DNA of 64,000 nucleotides from Serratia rubidaea (GTDB lineage Bacteria; Pseudomonadota; Gammaproteobacteria; Enterobacterales; Enterobacteriaceae): NCBI GenBank assembly GCA_901472405.1, contig LR590463.1, positions 744,001 to 808,000 of the forward strand, read 5' to 3'. Shown piece by piece: positions 34,887 to 48,896 of this stretch (position 1 is its first letter; each line of letters starts with the position of its first letter). The notes under the pieces were generated by a model. It saw only the letters and a program-made list of their open reading frames with translations, ran no database searches and was not told where the DNA came from. The position numbers and the translations under genes were made by a program.

Positions 34887-36244
34887 TTTCCGTTTCCCTC
34901 AACGTTCTGGCCGATGTGCTGCACGCCGAGTTGATCGGCGCAGACGGCCAAATTCACGAAGTGACGACGGATACCCGCCAGGTGACCGCAGGCTGCCTGT
35001 TTGTGGCGCTGAAAGGCGAACGTTTTGACGCGCATGATTTTGCCGCCGACGCGGTTGCCGCCGGCGCAGGCGCTTTGCTGGTAAGCAAGCGCTTACCGGT
35101 AGAGGTGCCGCAGCTGGTGGTGGCGGATACGCGACTGGCGCTGGGCGCGCTGGCGGGCTGGGTGCGTCAGCAGGTGCCGGCCAAAGTGGTGGCGCTGACC
35201 GGTTCATCGGGCAAGACCTCGGTAAAAGAGATGACCGCCACCATCCTGCGCGAGTGCGGGGACGTGCTGTATACCGCCGGCAACTTTAACAATGATATCG
35301 GCGTGCCGCTGACGCTGCTGCGTCTGCAGCCGCAGCATGATTTCGCGGTGATTGAGCTGGGCGCCAACCATATCGGCGAAATCGCCTACACCACCGCGCT
35401 GACGCGCCCGCAAAGCGCGCTGGTCAACAACCTGGCGGCGGCTCACCTGGAAGGGTTCGGCTCGCTGGCCGGCGTGGCGCAGGCGAAAGGTGAAATTTTT
35501 CAAGGTTTGCCGGCGGATGGCGTCGCCATTATCAACGCGGACAACAACGACTGGCCGCGCTGGCAGAATCTGCTGACGGATCAAACCGTCTGGCGCTTCT
35601 CGCCGCAGGCGGCGGAAGGCGTGGACTTTTTCGCCAGCGGTATCACGGTGAACGGCAACGGCACGCAGTTTACTCTGCACACGCCGTTTGGCCGCACGGA
35701 CATTACGCTGCCGCTGCCGGGGCGCCACAACGTGGCCAACGCGCTGGCGGCCACCGCGTTGGCGATGTCGGTAGGCGCGTCGCTGGAAGCGGTGCGCTGC
35801 GGCCTGCAGCAGCTGCAGGCGGTGCCGGGGCGTCTGTTCCCGATTGCGCTGGCGGAAGGCAAGCTGCTGCTGGACGACAGCTATAACGCCAACGTCGGCT
35901 CAATGACCGCCGCCGCGCAGGTGCTGGCGGAGATGCCGGGCTACCGGGTGATGGTGGCGGGCGACATGGCGGAACTGGGCGATGACGCGGAAGAGTGCCA
36001 TCGTCAGGTCGGCGAAGCGGCCCGGCTGGCGGGCGTGGATAAAGTGCTGAGCGTAGGCGTACTGAGCCAGGCGCTTAGCGCAGCCGCTAACAACGGCGAA
36101 CATTTTCAGGATAAAGCAGCAGCAATCGCGCGCGTAGCGGAATTACTGCAGGAACATGCGGTCATTACCGTGTTAATCAAAGGGTCACGTAGTGCCGCGA
36201 TGGAGCAGGTAGTACGCGCGTTACAGGAGAAAGCAGCATGTTAG
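34883..36244 (+). CDS. murF: UDP-MurNAc-tripeptide-D-Ala-D-Ala ligase
   Basis: MurF attaches D-Ala-D-Ala to complete UDP-MurNAc-pentapeptide. The protein has 453 residues, with the ATP loop [19 protein letters not shown] near residue 104 and the Mur-ligase C-terminal segment [20 protein letters not shown]. It overlaps murE by four bases (ATGA) and mraY by seven, indicating coupled translation. Confidence 0.97.
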   Translation: MISVSLNVLADVLHAELIGADGQIHEVTTDTRQVTAGCLFVALKGERFDAHDFAADAVAAGAGALLVSKRLPVEVPQLVVADTRLALGALAGWVRQQVPAKVVALTGSSGKTSVKEMTATILRECGDVLYTAGNFNNDIGVPLTLLRLQPQHDFAVIELGANHIGEIAYTTALTRPQSALVNNLAAAHLEGFGSLAGVAQAKGEIFQGLPADGVAIINADNNDWPRWQNLLTDQTVWRFSPQAAEGVDFFASGITVNGNGTQFTLHTPFGRTDITLPLPGRHNVANALAATALAMSVGASLEAVRCGLQQLQAVPGRLFPIALAEGKLLLDDSYNANVGSMTAAAQVLAEMPGYRVMVAGDMAELGDDAEECHRQVGEAARLAGVDKVLSVGVLSQALSAAANNGEHFQDKAAAIARVAELLQEHAVITVLIKGSRSAAMEQVVRALQEKAAC

Positions 36245-37321
36245 TTTGGCTGGCCGAGCATTTGGTCAAATATTATTCCGGCTTTAACGTCTTTTCCTAT
36301 CTGACGTTTCGCGCCATTGTCAGCCTGCTGACCGCGCTGTTTATTTCTCTGTGGATGGGGCCGCGGCTGATCAGTCGCCTGCAGCAGATGTCCTTTGGTC
36401 AGGTGGTGCGTAACGATGGGCCGGAGTCGCACTTCAGCAAGCGCGGCACACCGACCATGGGCGGCATTATGATTCTGACCTCCATCACCATTTCGGTGCT
36501 GATGTGGGCCTACCCGTCCAACCCGTACGTCTGGTGCGTGCTGTTTGTGCTGGTGGGTTACGGCATTGTCGGTTTCGTCGACGACTACCGCAAGGTGGTG
36601 CGCAAGGACACCAAAGGGCTGATTGCCCGCTGGAAGTATTTCTGGATGTCGGTGATTGCGCTGGCGGTGGCGTTCAGCATGTACATGGTCGGTAAAGATA
36701 CGCCCGCCACCGAACTGGTGGTGCCGTTCTTTAAAGACGTGATGCCGCAGCTGGGGCTGCTGTACATACTGCTGGCCTACTTTGTGATTGTTGGCACCGG
36801 CAACGCGGTCAACCTGACCGACGGTCTGGACGGCCTGGCGATTATGCCGACGGTGCTGGTGGCGGCCGGTTTTGCGCTGGTGGCCTGGGCGACCGGCAAC
36901 ATGAACTTCGCCAACTACCTGCATATTCCGTATCTGCGGCATGCCGGTGAGCTGGTGATTGTCTGCACCGCGATTGTCGGCGCAGGGCTGGGGTTCCTGT
37001 GGTTCAACACCTACCCGGCGCAGGTATTTATGGGCGACGTCGGTTCGCTGGCGCTGGGCGGCGCGCTGGGCACCATCGCGGTGCTGCTGCGTCAGGAGTT
37101 CTTACTGGTGATTATGGGCGGCGTGTTTGTGGTTGAAACGCTGTCGGTGATCCTGCAGGTGGGGTCGTTCAAGCTGCGCGGTCAGCGTATTTTCCGCATG
37201 GCGCCGATTCACCACCACTTATGAATTGAAAGGCTGGCCGGAGCCGCGCGTAATCGTGCGTTTCTGGATTGTTTCGCTGATGCTGGTGCTGATTGGCCTG
37301 GCAACGCTGAAGGTACGTTAA
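36238..37321 (+). CDS. mraY: Phospho-MurNAc-pentapeptide transferase MraY (frameshift near the end as read)
   Basis: MraY transfers phospho-MurNAc-pentapeptide to undecaprenyl phosphate to form lipid I in the inner membrane. About ten helices are present, with the catalytic [27 protein letters not shown] and the loop FRMAPIHHH. As read, one extra T at 37219-37220 stops the frame right after HHH. The family C-terminus ([20 protein letters not shown] to LATLKVR) continues in the next frame to TAA at 37319-37321. The restored protein is 360 residues, the E. coli length. MraY is essential, so the shift must be a sequence error. Confidence 0.96.
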
Positions 37322-37323
37322 TC

Positions 37324-38643
37324 ATGGCGGATTATCAGGGTAAAAAAGTTGTCATCATCGGACTGGGCCTGACCGGCCTGTCCTGTGTTGATTTCTTTAT
37401 AACGCACGGCGTGACGCCGCGCGTTATGGATACCCGTATCTCTCCGCCGGGGCTGGAACAACTGCCGGAGAGCGTCGAGCGCCACCTGGGCAATCTGCGT
37501 GAAGACTGGCTGCTGTCGGCGGACCTGATCGTCGCCAGCCCGGGCGTGGCGCTGTCTACGCCGGCCCTGCTCAGCGCGGCGGAAGCCGGCGTGGAAATCG
37601 TCGGCGATATCGAACTGTTCTGCCGCGAGGCGCAGGCGCCGATCGTGGCGATTACCGGTTCCAACGGCAAAAGCACCGTCACCACCCTGGTGGGCGAGAT
37701 GGCGCAGGCGGCCGGCTGGGCGGTCGGCGTCGGCGGCAATATCGGTTTACCGGCGCTGAGCCTGCTGCGTCAGGCGTGCGAGCTGTACGTGCTGGAGCTA
37801 TCGAGCTTCCAGCTGGAAACCACCAGCAGCCTGCGCGCCGCTGCCGCCACCGTGCTTAACGTCAGCGAAGATCATATGGATCGCTATCCGCTGGGGCTGC
37901 AGCAGTACCGGGCGGCGAAGCTGCGCATCTACGAACAGGCCAAAACCTGCGTGGTCAACGCGGACGACGGGCTGACCATGCCGGTGCGCGGCGCCGATGA
38001 GCGCTGCATCAGCTTCGGCGTGGACGTGGGGGATTACCACCTCAACCGTCAGCAGGGCGAGACCTGGCTGCGGGTGCGCGGCGAAAAAGTGCTGAACACC
38101 CGTGAGATGAAACTGAGCGGCCAGCACAATCTGACCAATGCACTGGCGGCGCTGGCGCTGGCCGACGCGGTGAATATTCCGCGCGCCTCCAGCCTGAAGG
38201 CGCTGACCACCTATGCCGGGTTGGCGCACCGCTTCCAACTGGTGCTGGAGCACAACGGGGTGCGTTGGATCAACGACTCCAAAGCGACCAACGTCGGCAG
38301 CACCGAAGCGGCGCTGAACGGCCTGCAGGTCGACGGCACGCTGCACCTGCTGCTGGGCGGCGACGGCAAGTCGGCCGACTTCTCGCCGCTGGCGCGCTAT
38401 CTGCAGGGCGACAATGTCCGTCTGTACTGCTTCGGCCGCGACGGCGAACAGCTGGCGCAGCTGCGTCCCGATGCGGCGCTGCAGACCGAAACCATGGAAC
38501 AGGCGATGCGGGCGATTGCCGGCGTCGTGCGCTCCGGCGATATGGTGCTGCTGTCACCCGCCTGCGCCAGCCTGGACCAATTCCGTAATTTTGAAGTACG
38601 CGGCGACGAATTCGCCCGTCTGGCACAGGAGCTTGGCGGATGA
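37324..38643 (+). CDS. murD: UDP-MurNAc-L-alanine:D-glutamate ligase
   Basis: MurD adds D-glutamate to UDP-MurNAc-L-Ala. The 439-residue protein starts [20 protein letters not shown] (Rossmann-type UDP-binding domain), has the ATP loop [18 protein letters not shown] near residue 108 and the C-terminal motif [17 protein letters not shown]. It starts two bases after mraY and overlaps ftsW by four. Confidence 0.97.
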   Translation: MADYQGKKVVIIGLGLTGLSCVDFFITHGVTPRVMDTRISPPGLEQLPESVERHLGNLREDWLLSADLIVASPGVALSTPALLSAAEAGVEIVGDIELFCREAQAPIVAITGSNGKSTVTTLVGEMAQAAGWAVGVGGNIGLPALSLLRQACELYVLELSSFQLETTSSLRAAAATVLNVSEDHMDRYPLGLQQYRAAKLRIYEQAKTCVVNADDGLTMPVRGADERCISFGVDVGDYHLNRQQGETWLRVRGEKVLNTREMKLSGQHNLTNALAALALADAVNIPRASSLKALTTYAGLAHRFQLVLEHNGVRWINDSKATNVGSTEAALNGLQVDGTLHLLLGGDGKSADFSPLARYLQGDNVRLYCFGRDGEQLAQLRPDAALQTETMEQAMRAIAGVVRSGDMVLLSPACASLDQFRNFEVRGDEFARLAQELGG

Positions 38644-39842
38644 AACTACGACTGCCGTCATTCGGCCTGGCGGAAAAACTGAAAGACTGGGTGATGGGCT
38701 CGCGTGAAAGCGAGAACGCCACGCTGGTGCTGTACGACCGTACGCTGCTGTGGCTGACGTTCGGTCTGGCGATTATCGGCTTTGTGATGGTGACCTCGGC
38801 GTCGATGCCGATCGGTCAGCGTCTGGCGGACGATCCGTTCCTGTTCGCCAAGCGTGACGCGCTGTATCTGGGGCTGGCGTTTGGCCTGTCGCTGGTGACG
38901 CTGCGCATCCCGATGGATGTCTGGCAGCGCTACAGCACCGCGATGCTGCTGGTGTCGATCGTTATGCTGCTGATCGTACTGGTGGTCGGCAGCTCGGTAA
39001 ACGGCGCATCGCGCTGGATTGCTCTGGGGCCGCTGCGTATTCAGCCGGCGGAGCTGTCGAAGCTGTCGCTGTTCTGCTATCTGGCGAGCTATCTGGTGCG
39101 CAAGGTTGATGAAGTGCGCAGCAACTTCTGGGGCTTCTGTAAGCCGATGGGCGTGATGGTGGTGCTGGCGGTGCTGCTGCTGGCGCAGCCGGATCTGGGC
39201 ACCGTGGTGGTGCTGTTTATCACCACGCTGGCGATGCTGTTCCTGGCCGGCGCCAAGATGTGGCAGTTCCTGGCGATTATCGGCTCCGGCGTGTTCGCCG
39301 TGGTGCTGCTGATTATCGCCGAGCCGTACCGTATGCGCCGCGTGACCTCATTCTGGAACCCGTGGGCCGACCCGTTCGGCAGCGGCTACCAGCTGACCCA
39401 GTCGCTGATGGCGTTCGGCCGCGGCGAATTCTGGGGACAGGGGCTCGGCAACTCGGTGCAGAAACTGGAATATTTGCCGGAGGCGCACACCGACTTTATC
39501 TTCTCGATTTTAGGTGAAGAACTCGGCTATATCGGTGTGGTTTTCGCGCTGTTAATGGTATTCTTCGTCGCTTTTCGCGCGATGTCGATTGGCCGCCGGG
39601 CGCTGGAGATCGACCAGCGTTTTTCCGGTTTTCTCGCCTGCTCGGTCGGCGTGTGGTTCAGCTTCCAGGCGCTGGTTAACGTCGGTGCGGCGGCGGGCAT
39701 GCTGCCCACCAAAGGCCTGACCCTGCCGCTGATCAGTTACGGCGGCTCGAGCCTGCTGATTATGTCGACGGCGATCGTGCTGTTATTGCGTATTGATTAT
39801 GAAACGCGTCTGGCGAAAGCCCAGGCGTTTGTTAAGAGGTAA
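38640..39842 (+). CDS. ftsW: Septal peptidoglycan polymerase FtsW
   Basis: FtsW is a SEDS-family glycosyltransferase that polymerises lipid II at the septum with FtsI. The 400-residue protein has ten hydrophobic segments and the SEDS signatures [20 protein letters not shown] (with [10 protein letters not shown]) and [20 protein letters not shown]. It is joined to murD by an ATGA overlap and to murG by a three-base gap. Confidence 0.96.
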   Translation: MKLRLPSFGLAEKLKDWVMGSRESENATLVLYDRTLLWLTFGLAIIGFVMVTSASMPIGQRLADDPFLFAKRDALYLGLAFGLSLVTLRIPMDVWQRYSTAMLLVSIVMLLIVLVVGSSVNGASRWIALGPLRIQPAELSKLSLFCYLASYLVRKVDEVRSNFWGFCKPMGVMVVLAVLLLAQPDLGTVVVLFITTLAMLFLAGAKMWQFLAIIGSGVFAVVLLIIAEPYRMRRVTSFWNPWADPFGSGYQLTQSLMAFGRGEFWGQGLGNSVQKLEYLPEAHTDFIFSILGEELGYIGVVFALLMVFFVAFRAMSIGRRALEIDQRFSGFLACSVGVWFSFQALVNVGAAAGMLPTKGLTLPLISYGGSSLLIMSTAIVLLLRIDYETRLAKAQAFVKR

Positions 39843-39845
39843 GGG

Positions 39846-40910
39846 ATGAGCGGGAAAGCGAAGCGTTTAATGGTGATGGCAGGCGGTACCGGCGGGCATG
39901 TGTTCCCGGGGCTGGCGGTTGCTCATCATCTGATGGCGCAGGGCTGGCAGGTGCGCTGGCTGGGAACCGCAGACAGAATGGAAGCCGATCTGGTGCCGAA
40001 GCACGGGATCGAGATTGATTTTATTCGTATTTCCGGCCTGCGCGGCAAAGGCGTGATGGCGCAGCTGAGCGCGCCGCTGCGCATCTGGCGCGCGGTGCGT
40101 CAGGCGAAGGCGATTATGCGCAGCTATCAGCCGGACGTGGTGCTGGGCATGGGCGGCTACGTTTCCGGCCCGGGCGGCCTGGCGGCCTGGCAGTGCGGCG
40201 TCCCGGTGGTGCTGCATGAGCAGAACGGCATCGCCGGCCTGACCAACCGTTGGCTGGCGCGCATCGCCACCACGGTGCTGCAGGCTTTCCCCGGCGCCTT
40301 CCCGCAGGCGGCGGTGGTGGGTAACCCGGTGCGTACCGACGTGCTGGCGCTGCCCCTGCCGGCTGAGCGTCTGGCCGGACGCGAAGGACCTATTCGCGTA
40401 CTGGTGGTCGGCGGCAGCCAGGGCGCGCGCGTGCTGAATCAGACAGTTCCTGAAGTCGCGGCGCGTTTGGGCGATAAAATTACGCTCTGGCATCAGGTGG
40501 GCAAAGGCGCGTTGGACACGGTTCAGCGTGAGTATGCCCGCGTCGGGCAGACGCAGCACAAGGTCACCGAGTTTATCGATGATATGGCGGCGGCTTACGC
40601 CTGGGCTGACGTGGTGGTGTGCCGCTCCGGCGCGCTGACCGTCAGCGAGATTGCCGCGGCGGGCCTGCCGGCGATTTTTGTGCCGTTCCAGCATAAAGAC
40701 CGTCAGCAATATTGGAACGCCCGCCCGCTGGAAGAAGCCGGCGCGGCGACGATTATCGAACAGCCGCAGTTCAACGCCGATACGGTGGCCGAACTGCTGG
40801 CGAGCTGGGATCGTCCGGCCCTGTTGGCCATGGCGGAGAAAGCGCGCGCGGTGGCGATCACCGATGCTACCGAACGGGTGGCGGCGGAACTTGTCCGCGT
40901 CGCGAAATAG
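39846..40910 (+). CDS. murG: Lipid II synthase MurG (GlcNAc transferase)
   Basis: MurG adds GlcNAc to lipid I on the cytoplasmic membrane face. The GT28-type protein has 354 residues, the N-terminal glycine-rich loop [33 protein letters not shown] in the C-terminal domain, and the donor-binding segment [30 protein letters not shown] upstream supports the ATG at 39846. An 85-base gap with no obvious signal precedes murC. Confidence 0.97.
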   Translation: MSGKAKRLMVMAGGTGGHVFPGLAVAHHLMAQGWQVRWLGTADRMEADLVPKHGIEIDFIRISGLRGKGVMAQLSAPLRIWRAVRQAKAIMRSYQPDVVLGMGGYVSGPGGLAAWQCGVPVVLHEQNGIAGLTNRWLARIATTVLQAFPGAFPQAAVVGNPVRTDVLALPLPAERLAGREGPIRVLVVGGSQGARVLNQTVPEVAARLGDKITLWHQVGKGALDTVQREYARVGQTQHKVTEFIDDMAAAYAWADVVVCRSGALTVSEIAAAGLPAIFVPFQHKDRQQYWNARPLEEAGAATIIEQPQFNADTVAELLASWDRPALLAMAEKARAVAITDATERVAAELVRVAK

Positions 40911-40995
40911 AGATTGCAGGGGTTCGGTTCGCCGGGCCTGTAGATAAAGAAATATCATGTGTCGGGCGCTACGCTGGCCCTGGATTAGAGAGAGT

Positions 40996-42471
40996 ATGAA
41001 TACACAACAACTGGCGAAACTACGTACAATCGTGCCCGAGATGCGTCGCGTCCGGCACATTCACTTTGTCGGCATCGGTGGTGCCGGCATGGGTGGTATC
41101 GCCGAAGTGTTGGCTAACGAAGGGTATCAAATCAGCGGTTCGGACCTGGCGCCCAATCCGGTGACCCAGCAGCTGAGCGCGCTGGGGGCGACGATTTACT
41201 TTAATCATCGTCCGGAGAACGTGCTGGATGCGAGCGTGGTGGTGGTGTCCACCGCCATCGCTTCCGACAACCCTGAGATCGTTGCGGCGCGTGAAGCGCG
41301 CATCCCGGTGATTCGCCGCGCGGAGATGCTGGCCGAACTGATGCGCTTCCGTCACGGCATCGCCGTGGCCGGTACGCACGGCAAAACCACCACCACCGCG
41401 ATGGTATCGAGTATTTATGCGGAGGCCGGTCTGGATCCGACCTTCGTCAACGGCGGCCTGGTGAAAGCGGCGGGTACCCACGCGCGCCTCGGCTGCAGCC
41501 GCTACCTGATTGCGGAAGCCGACGAAAGCGACGCATCGTTCCTGCATCTGCAGCCGATGGTGGCGATTGTCACCAATATCGAAGCCGACCACATGGACAC
41601 TTACCATGGCGATTTCGAAAACCTGAAGCAGACGTTTATCAACTTCCTGCACAACCTGCCGTTTTACGGTCGTGCGGTGATGTGCATTGATGACCCGGTG
41701 GTGCGTGAGCTGCTGCCGCGCGTCGGGCGTCATATTACCACTTACGGCTTTAGCGACGATGCCGACGTGCGCATTGAGAGCTACAGCCAGGTCGGCCCGC
41801 AGGGGCACTTTACCCTGAGCCGTCAGGACAAGCCGCTGATGACGGTCACCCTGAACGCGCCGGGGCGTCACAACGCGCTGAACGCAGCGGCGGCGGTGGC
41901 GGTGGCGACCGAAGAGGGCATTGATGACGAGGCTATTCTGCGCGCGCTGGCCGGCTTCCAGGGCACCGGGCGTCGTTTCGACTTCCTGGGCGAGTTCGCG
42001 CTGGATGCGGTGAACGGCAATGCGGGCAGCGCGATGCTGGTGGACGATTACGGACACCACCCGACCGAGGTGGACGCGACGATTAAAGCGGCGCGCGCCG
42101 GCTGGCCGGACAAGCGTCTGGTGATGGTGTTCCAGCCGCACCGCTACACCCGCACCCGCGACCTGTACGACGACTTTGCCAACGTGCTGTCGCAGGTGGA
42201 CGTGCTGCTGATGCTGGAGGTTTATCCGGCGGGCGAAGCGCCGATCCCGGGCGCGGACAGCCGTTCGCTGTGCCGCACCATCCGCAACCGCGGCAAGCTG
42301 GATCCGATTCTGGTGTCCGACGCGGATACCGTGCCGGAAACGCTGGCGCAGCTGCTGCAGGACGACGATCTGGTGCTGGTGCAGGGCGCGGGCAACGTCG
42401 GCAAAATCGCCCGTAACCTGGCGGAGCTGAAGCTGCAGCCGCAGAGCAAAGAGGAGCAGCCGCATGACTGA
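40996..42471 (+). CDS. murC: UDP-MurNAc-L-alanine ligase
   Basis: MurC makes UDP-MurNAc-L-Ala, the first step of stem peptide assembly. The 491-residue protein starts [20 protein letters not shown] at ATG 40996 (matching E. coli; an earlier in-frame start at 40957 is rejected). The UDP-binding loop is [16 protein letters not shown] and the ATP loop is [19 protein letters not shown]. The 3' end overlaps ddlB by eight bases. Confidence 0.97.
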   Translation: MNTQQLAKLRTIVPEMRRVRHIHFVGIGGAGMGGIAEVLANEGYQISGSDLAPNPVTQQLSALGATIYFNHRPENVLDASVVVVSTAIASDNPEIVAAREARIPVIRRAEMLAELMRFRHGIAVAGTHGKTTTTAMVSSIYAEAGLDPTFVNGGLVKAAGTHARLGCSRYLIAEADESDASFLHLQPMVAIVTNIEADHMDTYHGDFENLKQTFINFLHNLPFYGRAVMCIDDPVVRELLPRVGRHITTYGFSDDADVRIESYSQVGPQGHFTLSRQDKPLMTVTLNAPGRHNALNAAAAVAVATEEGIDDEAILRALAGFQGTGRRFDFLGEFALDAVNGNAGSAMLVDDYGHHPTEVDATIKAARAGWPDKRLVMVFQPHRYTRTRDLYDDFANVLSQVDVLLMLEVYPAGEAPIPGADSRSLCRTIRNRGKLDPILVSDADTVPETLAQLLQDDDLVLVQGAGNVGKIARNLAELKLQPQSKEEQPHD

Positions 42472-43384
42472 TAAAGTCGCCGTCCTGCTGGGCGGCACCT
42501 CGGCGGAACGTGAAGTTTCCCTGCAGTCCGGCGCGGCGGTGCTGGCCGGCCTGCGCGAAGCCGGTATCGACGCGCACGGCGTCGATACCCGCGATGTCCC
42601 GGTGTCGCAGCTGAAGGCGCAGGGGTTCAGCAAAGTGTTTATCGCGCTGCACGGGCGCGGCGGCGAGGACGGCACCCTGCAGGGGATGCTGGAGTTCCTG
42701 GATCTGCCCTATACCGGCAGCGGCGTAATGGCCTCGGCGCTGACCATGGACAAATGGCGCACCAAGCTGGTGTGGCAGTCGCTGGGTCTGCCGATCGCCC
42801 CTTACGTGGCGCTGCACCGCGCGCAGTTTAACGGCGCAGGCAAGCATCAGGCGCTGGCGGACATCGAAGCCCTGGGGCTGCCGCTGATCGTCAAGCCAAG
42901 CCGCGAAGGCTCCAGCGTCGGCATGAGCAAGGTGGAAGCCTTCGGCGCGCTGGAGGCGGCGCTGGACGAAGCCTTCCGTCACGACGACGACGTGCTGGTG
43001 GAGAAGTGGCTGAGCGGCCCGGAGTACACCGTGGCGTTTATCGGCGACAGCGTGATGCCGTCGATTCGCATTCAGCCGGCCGGCGTATTTTACGACTACC
43101 AGGCGAAGTACATTGCGGACGATACGCAGTATTTCTGCCCGAGCGGTTTGTCGGCCGAGCAGGAGGCCGAGCTGGCCGCGCTGGCGGTACGCGCCTACCG
43201 TGCGCTGGACTGCAGCGGCTGGGGCCGCGTCGATGTAATGCAGGATAACGATGGCAGCTTCTATCTGCTTGAGGTGAATACCTCGCCGGGCATGACCAGT
43301 CATAGCCTGGTGCCGATGGCAGCACGTCAGTATGGATTAAGCTTCTCGCAACTGGTGGCGAGAATTTTGGAATTGGCCGACTGA
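42464..43384 (+). CDS. ddlB: D-alanine-D-alanine ligase B
   Basis: DdlB joins two D-alanines for use by MurF. The 306-residue ATP-grasp enzyme begins [19 protein letters not shown], has the ATP-grasp loop [19 protein letters not shown] and the metal-binding [20 protein letters not shown]. The ATG at 42464 is inside the end of murC. ftsQ follows after one base. Confidence 0.97.
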   Translation: MTDKVAVLLGGTSAEREVSLQSGAAVLAGLREAGIDAHGVDTRDVPVSQLKAQGFSKVFIALHGRGGEDGTLQGMLEFLDLPYTGSGVMASALTMDKWRTKLVWQSLGLPIAPYVALHRAQFNGAGKHQALADIEALGLPLIVKPSREGSSVGMSKVEAFGALEAALDEAFRHDDDVLVEKWLSGPEYTVAFIGDSVMPSIRIQPAGVFYDYQAKYIADDTQYFCPSGLSAEQEAELAALAVRAYRALDCSGWGRVDVMQDNDGSFYLLEVNTSPGMTSHSLVPMAARQYGLSFSQLVARILELAD

Positions 43385-43385
43385 T

Positions 43386-44240
43386 ATGTCGCAAGCTGCC
43401 CTGAATGCACGCGACCGCGAGGTGGAGAACAACAGCCCGCGGCGCAGCAATGGAACCCAACTGGCGGGAATCCTGTTCCTGCTGATGGTGCTGGGGACCG
43501 TGTTGTGGAGTGGTTGGGCGGTGATTGGCTGGATGAAAGACGCCAGCCGTCTGCCGCTCTCCCGGTTGGTGGTCACCGGCGAACGCCACTACACCACCAA
43601 CGATGATATTCGCCAGGCTGTCCTGGCGCTGGGATCGCCGGGCACGTTTATGACGCAGGATGTGAACGTCATCCAGCAGCAGATTGAGCGTTTGCCGTGG
43701 ATTAAGCAGGCCAGCGTACGCAAGCAATGGCCGGACGAGCTGAAAATCCATCTGGTGGAGTACGTCCCGGTGGCGCGTTGGAATGATTTGCATATGGTCG
43801 ATGCCGAAGGCAAATCATTCAGCGTGCCGGCAGAGCGCGTCGGCAAGCAGAAATTGCCGTTGCTTTATGGTCCGGAAGGAAGCGAGCAGGATGTGCTGGA
43901 CGGCTATCGGACCATGAGCAGCACGCTGGCTGCCAACAAGTTTACGTTGAAGATGGCGGCGATGACGGCGCGCCACTCCTGGCAACTGGCCTTGGACAAC
44001 GATGTTCGGCTGGAACTGGGGCGTGACGATCGCATGGGACGCCTGCAACGCTTTATCGAGCTGTATCCGGTGCTGGAGCAACAGGGCCAGGCGGAAAACA
44101 AACGTGTCAGCTACGTCGACCTGCGCTATGACTCAGGCGCCTCGGTGGGATGGAGCCCGGTGTTAATCGACCCGCAGGCGGCACGTGGACAGCAAAACAG
44201 TAATCAGCAACAGAATCAGGCACAGGCAAAACAACGATGA
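43386..44240 (+). CDS. ftsQ: Cell division protein FtsQ
   Basis: FtsQ is a bitopic scaffold that recruits FtsBL to the septum. The 284-residue protein has a cytoplasmic N-terminus, one membrane helix ([20 protein letters not shown] near residues 27-46), the POTRA domain starting [20 protein letters not shown], and the FtsQ beta domain. The C-terminal tail after residue 265 is very glutamine- and asparagine-rich. It overlaps ftsA by four bases. Confidence 0.96.
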   Translation: MSQAALNARDREVENNSPRRSNGTQLAGILFLLMVLGTVLWSGWAVIGWMKDASRLPLSRLVVTGERHYTTNDDIRQAVLALGSPGTFMTQDVNVIQQQIERLPWIKQASVRKQWPDELKIHLVEYVPVARWNDLHMVDAEGKSFSVPAERVGKQKLPLLYGPEGSEQDVLDGYRTMSSTLAANKFTLKMAAMTARHSWQLALDNDVRLELGRDDRMGRLQRFIELYPVLEQQGQAENKRVSYVDLRYDSGASVGWSPVLIDPQAARGQQNSNQQQNQAQAKQR

Positions 44241-45494
44241 TCAAGTCGACGGACAGAAAACTGGTAGTTGGACTGGAGATCGGTACGGCGAAAGTCGCCG
44301 CACTGGTAGGGGAAGTTCTGCCCGATGGCATGGTCAACATTATCGGGGTGGGCAGCTGTCCGTCCCGTGGCATGGATAAGGGCGGCGTTAATGACCTGGA
44401 GTCGGTGGTGAAGTGCGTGCAGCGCGCCATCGATCAGGCGGAACTGATGGCGGATTGCCAGATTTCTTCGGTCTACCTCTCATTATCGGGCAAACACATC
44501 AGTTGCCAGAATGAAATCGGGATGGTTCCTATTTCCGAAGAGGAAGTGACCATGGAGGATGTGGAAAACGTCGTGCATACCGCCAAATCGGTGCGTGTGC
44601 GGGATGAACACCGCGTACTGCACGTGATCCCTCAGGAATACGCCATCGACTATCAGGAAGGCATCAAAAACCCGGTAGGGTTGTCCGGCGTGCGTATGCA
44701 GGCCAAGGTGCACCTGATCACCTGCCATAACGATATGGCAAAAAACATTGTTAAAGCGGTTGAACGTTGTGGTCTGAAAGTTGACCAACTTATTTTCGCC
44801 GGTCTTGCCGCCAGCTACGCGGTGTTAACCGAAGATGAGCGCGAGCTCGGCGTCTGTGTGGTGGATATCGGCGGCGGCACCATGGATATGGCGGTGTAAC
44901 ACCGGTGGCGCGCTGCGTCACACCAAGGTTATCCCGTATGCCGGTAACGTGGTCACCAGCGATATTGCTTACGCCTTCGGCACACCGCCGACGGATGCGG
45001 AAGCGATTAAAGTTCGACACGGTTGTGCGCTTGGATCGATTGTTAGCAAGGATGAGAGTGTAGAGGTGCCTAGCGTCGGGGGACGTCCTCCGCGCAGTCT
45101 GCAAAGACAGACGCTGGCTGAAGTTATTGAGCCACGCTACACCGAACTGCTGAATCTGGTTAACGATGAGATTTTGCAATTACAGGAGCAACTGCGTCAG
45201 CAAGGGGTTAAGCATCATCTGGCAGCGGGTATCGTGCTGACCGGTGGCGCCGCCCAGATTGATGGCCTGGCAGCCTGTGCGCAACGGGTGTTCCACACCC
45301 AGGTACGCATCGGCCAACCCTTGAACATCACGGGTCTGACGGATTATGCGCAGGAGCCTTACTACTCGACGGCGGTAGGTCTGCTGCACTATGGAAAAGA
45401 GTCTCACCTGAGCGGTGAGGCAGAAGTAGAAAAAGGCGCCTCAGTGGGCAGTTGGTTTAAACGCATCAACAGCTGGCTGAGAAAAGAGTTTTAA
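44237..45494 (+). CDS. ftsA: Cell division protein FtsA (frameshift as read)
   Basis: FtsA is the actin-like protein that tethers FtsZ to the membrane. The N-terminal part ([20 protein letters not shown]) runs to [12 protein letters not shown], where one extra A at 44898-44899 creates a stop. The C-terminal part continues [20 protein letters not shown] in the next frame and ends in the amphipathic membrane-targeting helix [14 protein letters not shown]. The restored length is 418 residues (420 in E. coli). FtsA is essential, so the frameshift is very unlikely to be real. Confidence 0.96.
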
Positions 45495-45566
45495 TGTTTT
45501 AACAAAGAGATCATGCATCCGTATTTTTATGATCTCGCAGCGACAGGCACAAAACGGAGAGAAACT

Positions 45567-46727
45567 ATGTTTGAACCAATGGAACTAACCAATGACGCGG
45601 TGATTAAAGTCATCGGCGTCGGCGGTGGCGGCGGCAACGCCGTTGAACACATGGTGCGCGAGCGCATCGAAGGTGTTGAATTCTTCGCCGTAAATACCGA
45701 CGCCCAGGCGCTCCGTAAAACGGCAGTTGGCCAAACCATCCAGATTGGTAATTGCATTACCAAAGGTCTGGGGGCGGGCGCGAACCCGGAAGTGGGTCGC
45801 AATTCAGCGGAAGAAGACCGTGAAGCCCTGCGTACCGCGCTGGAAGGCGCGGATATGGTCTTCATCGCGGCCGGCATGGGCGGGGGCACCGGTACCGGCG
45901 CCGCGCCAGTGGTGGCTGAAGTAGCAAAAGATCTGGGTATTCTGACAGTGGCCGTGGTTACCAAGCCTTTCAATTTTGAAGGCAAGAAGCGCATGGCGTT
46001 CGCTGAGCAGGGTATTGCAGAACTGTCCAAACACGTGGACTCGTTGATCACCATCCCGAACGACAAACTGCTGAAAGTTCTGGGACGCGGTATTTCTCTG
46101 CTGGACGCGTTCGGCGCGGCCAACGACGTGCTGAAAGGCGCGGTGCAGGGTATTGCCGAGCTGATCACCCGTCCGGGCCTGATGAACGTCGACTTCGCCG
46201 ACGTGCGCACCGTGATGTCCGAAATGGGCTACGCGATGATGGGCTCCGGCATTGCCTGTGGCGAAGACCGTGCGGAAGAAGCGGCCGAAATGGCGATCTC
46301 CAGCCCGCTGCTGGAAGATATCGACCTGTCCGGCGCGCGCGGCGTACTGGTTAACATCACCGCCGGCTTTGACCTGCGTCTGGACGAGTTTGAGACCGTG
46401 GGTAACACCATCCGTGCGTTTGCCTCTGACAACGCCACCGTGGTGATCGGTACCTCTCTGGATCCGGAAATGAACGATGAACTGCGCGTAACCGTCGTTG
46501 CGACCGGTATCGGTATGGACAAGCGTCCGGAAATCACTCTGGTGACCAACAAGCAGCAGCAGGTCAGCCAGCCGGTGATGGATCATCGTTACCAGCAGCA
46601 CGGTATGTCGCCGCTGCCGCAGGAAGTGAAGCCTGCCGCCAAGGTAGTGAACGATCAGAACGCGCAGCCTAACAAAGAGCCTGACTATCTGGATATTCCG
46701 GCCTTCTTGCGTAAGCAAGCTGACTAA
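45567..46727 (+). CDS. ftsZ: Cell division tubulin homologue FtsZ
   Basis: FtsZ is the GTPase that polymerises into the Z ring. The 386-residue protein starts [20 protein letters not shown] at ATG 45567 (a start 54 bases upstream is rejected by homology). The tubulin signature [17 protein letters not shown] and the T7 loop region [11 protein letters not shown] are intact. The C-terminal peptide [14 protein letters not shown], which binds FtsA and ZipA, is complete. Residues 62-63 read NC where E. coli has SG. The protein is in frame throughout. Confidence 0.97.
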   Translation: MFEPMELTNDAVIKVIGVGGGGGNAVEHMVRERIEGVEFFAVNTDAQALRKTAVGQTIQIGNCITKGLGAGANPEVGRNSAEEDREALRTALEGADMVFIAAGMGGGTGTGAAPVVAEVAKDLGILTVAVVTKPFNFEGKKRMAFAEQGIAELSKHVDSLITIPNDKLLKVLGRGISLLDAFGAANDVLKGAVQGIAELITRPGLMNVDFADVRTVMSEMGYAMMGSGIACGEDRAEEAAEMAISSPLLEDIDLSGARGVLVNITAGFDLRLDEFETVGNTIRAFASDNATVVIGTSLDPEMNDELRVTVVATGIGMDKRPEITLVTNKQQQVSQPVMDHRYQQHGMSPLPQEVKPAAKVVNDQNAQPNKEPDYLDIPAFLRKQAD

Positions 46728-46767
46728 GAATTTCCTGAGAATTTGGCATCTCCGCTCTTTGTGCTAA

Positions 46768-48293
<1,526 letters not shown>

Positions 48294-48319
48294 AATGGCT
48301 CCGGCGGATTAACAAACTC

Positions 48320-48853
48320 GTGATCGGTATTCTAAATCGTTGGCGACAATTTGGCAGACGTTATTTCTGGCCGCATCTCCTGTTGGGGATGGTAGCGGCT
48401 ACGCTTGGCGTACCGCAAAATCTGACCGGCGGCCCCGATCAAGCCGCGCTGCCGAGTACCTCATCCAGCCTTAACCGGCAAAATTCCATCAGCCATGCCT
48501 TCAGCGGCCTGGCTCTGCTGCAAGACGTTCACCGCCGGCCGAACTTCAGCGTTGACTATTGGCAGCAGCATGCGCTGCGCACCGTTATCCGTCACCTCTC
48601 TTTCGCTCTGGCGCCGCAGGTGGTGTATGCGCGCGTGCAGGAAAGCGACGCTGAACCCGTCGAGCCGCCGCTAAAAGCGGCGCAGCTGGCGCTGCTGTTT
48701 ACGCTCAATGCGCTGTTAACCCATGAGCCGAAGCCGCCGACCATCATCCGCGACACGCACCATCGCGTTCATCCGCCGCTGGCCCGGCACCAGGTCGGGC
48801 TGTGGCTGGCGCAGGTGCAGGGCATTCGCGCCGGCCCCGCAGTGGCGGTCTGA
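48320..48853 (+). CDS. secM: SecA translation regulator SecM (arrest peptide)
   Basis: SecM monitors protein export; its nascent chain stalls the ribosome until pulled by the Sec system, and the stall exposes the secA ribosome binding site. The GTG start at 48320 gives [20 protein letters not shown], close to E. coli, followed by a signal sequence ([11 protein letters not shown]). The arrest motif near the end is [17 protein letters not shown]162, GIRAG at 168-172 and P173 are kept, but the E. coli F150 and I156 positions are H and L. The length is 177 residues (170 in E. coli), and four residues (AVAV) follow the stalling proline. Confidence 0.92.
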   Translation: MIGILNRWRQFGRRYFWPHLLLGMVAATLGVPQNLTGGPDQAALPSTSSSLNRQNSISHAFSGLALLQDVHRRPNFSVDYWQQHALRTVIRHLSFALAPQVVYARVQESDAEPVEPPLKAAQLALLFTLNALLTHEPKPPTIIRDTHHRVHPPLARHQVGLWLAQVQGIRAGPAVAV

Positions 48854-48896
48854 TTTCGCCCTCTGGGCAACGATAACCAATAAATAAACAGCAAAG

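Noticed and set aside
44237-45494. Two separate genes in place of ftsA, and likewise for secA, leuC, mraY and hofC
   Set aside because: The two halves join into one full-length family protein when one homopolymer base is corrected.
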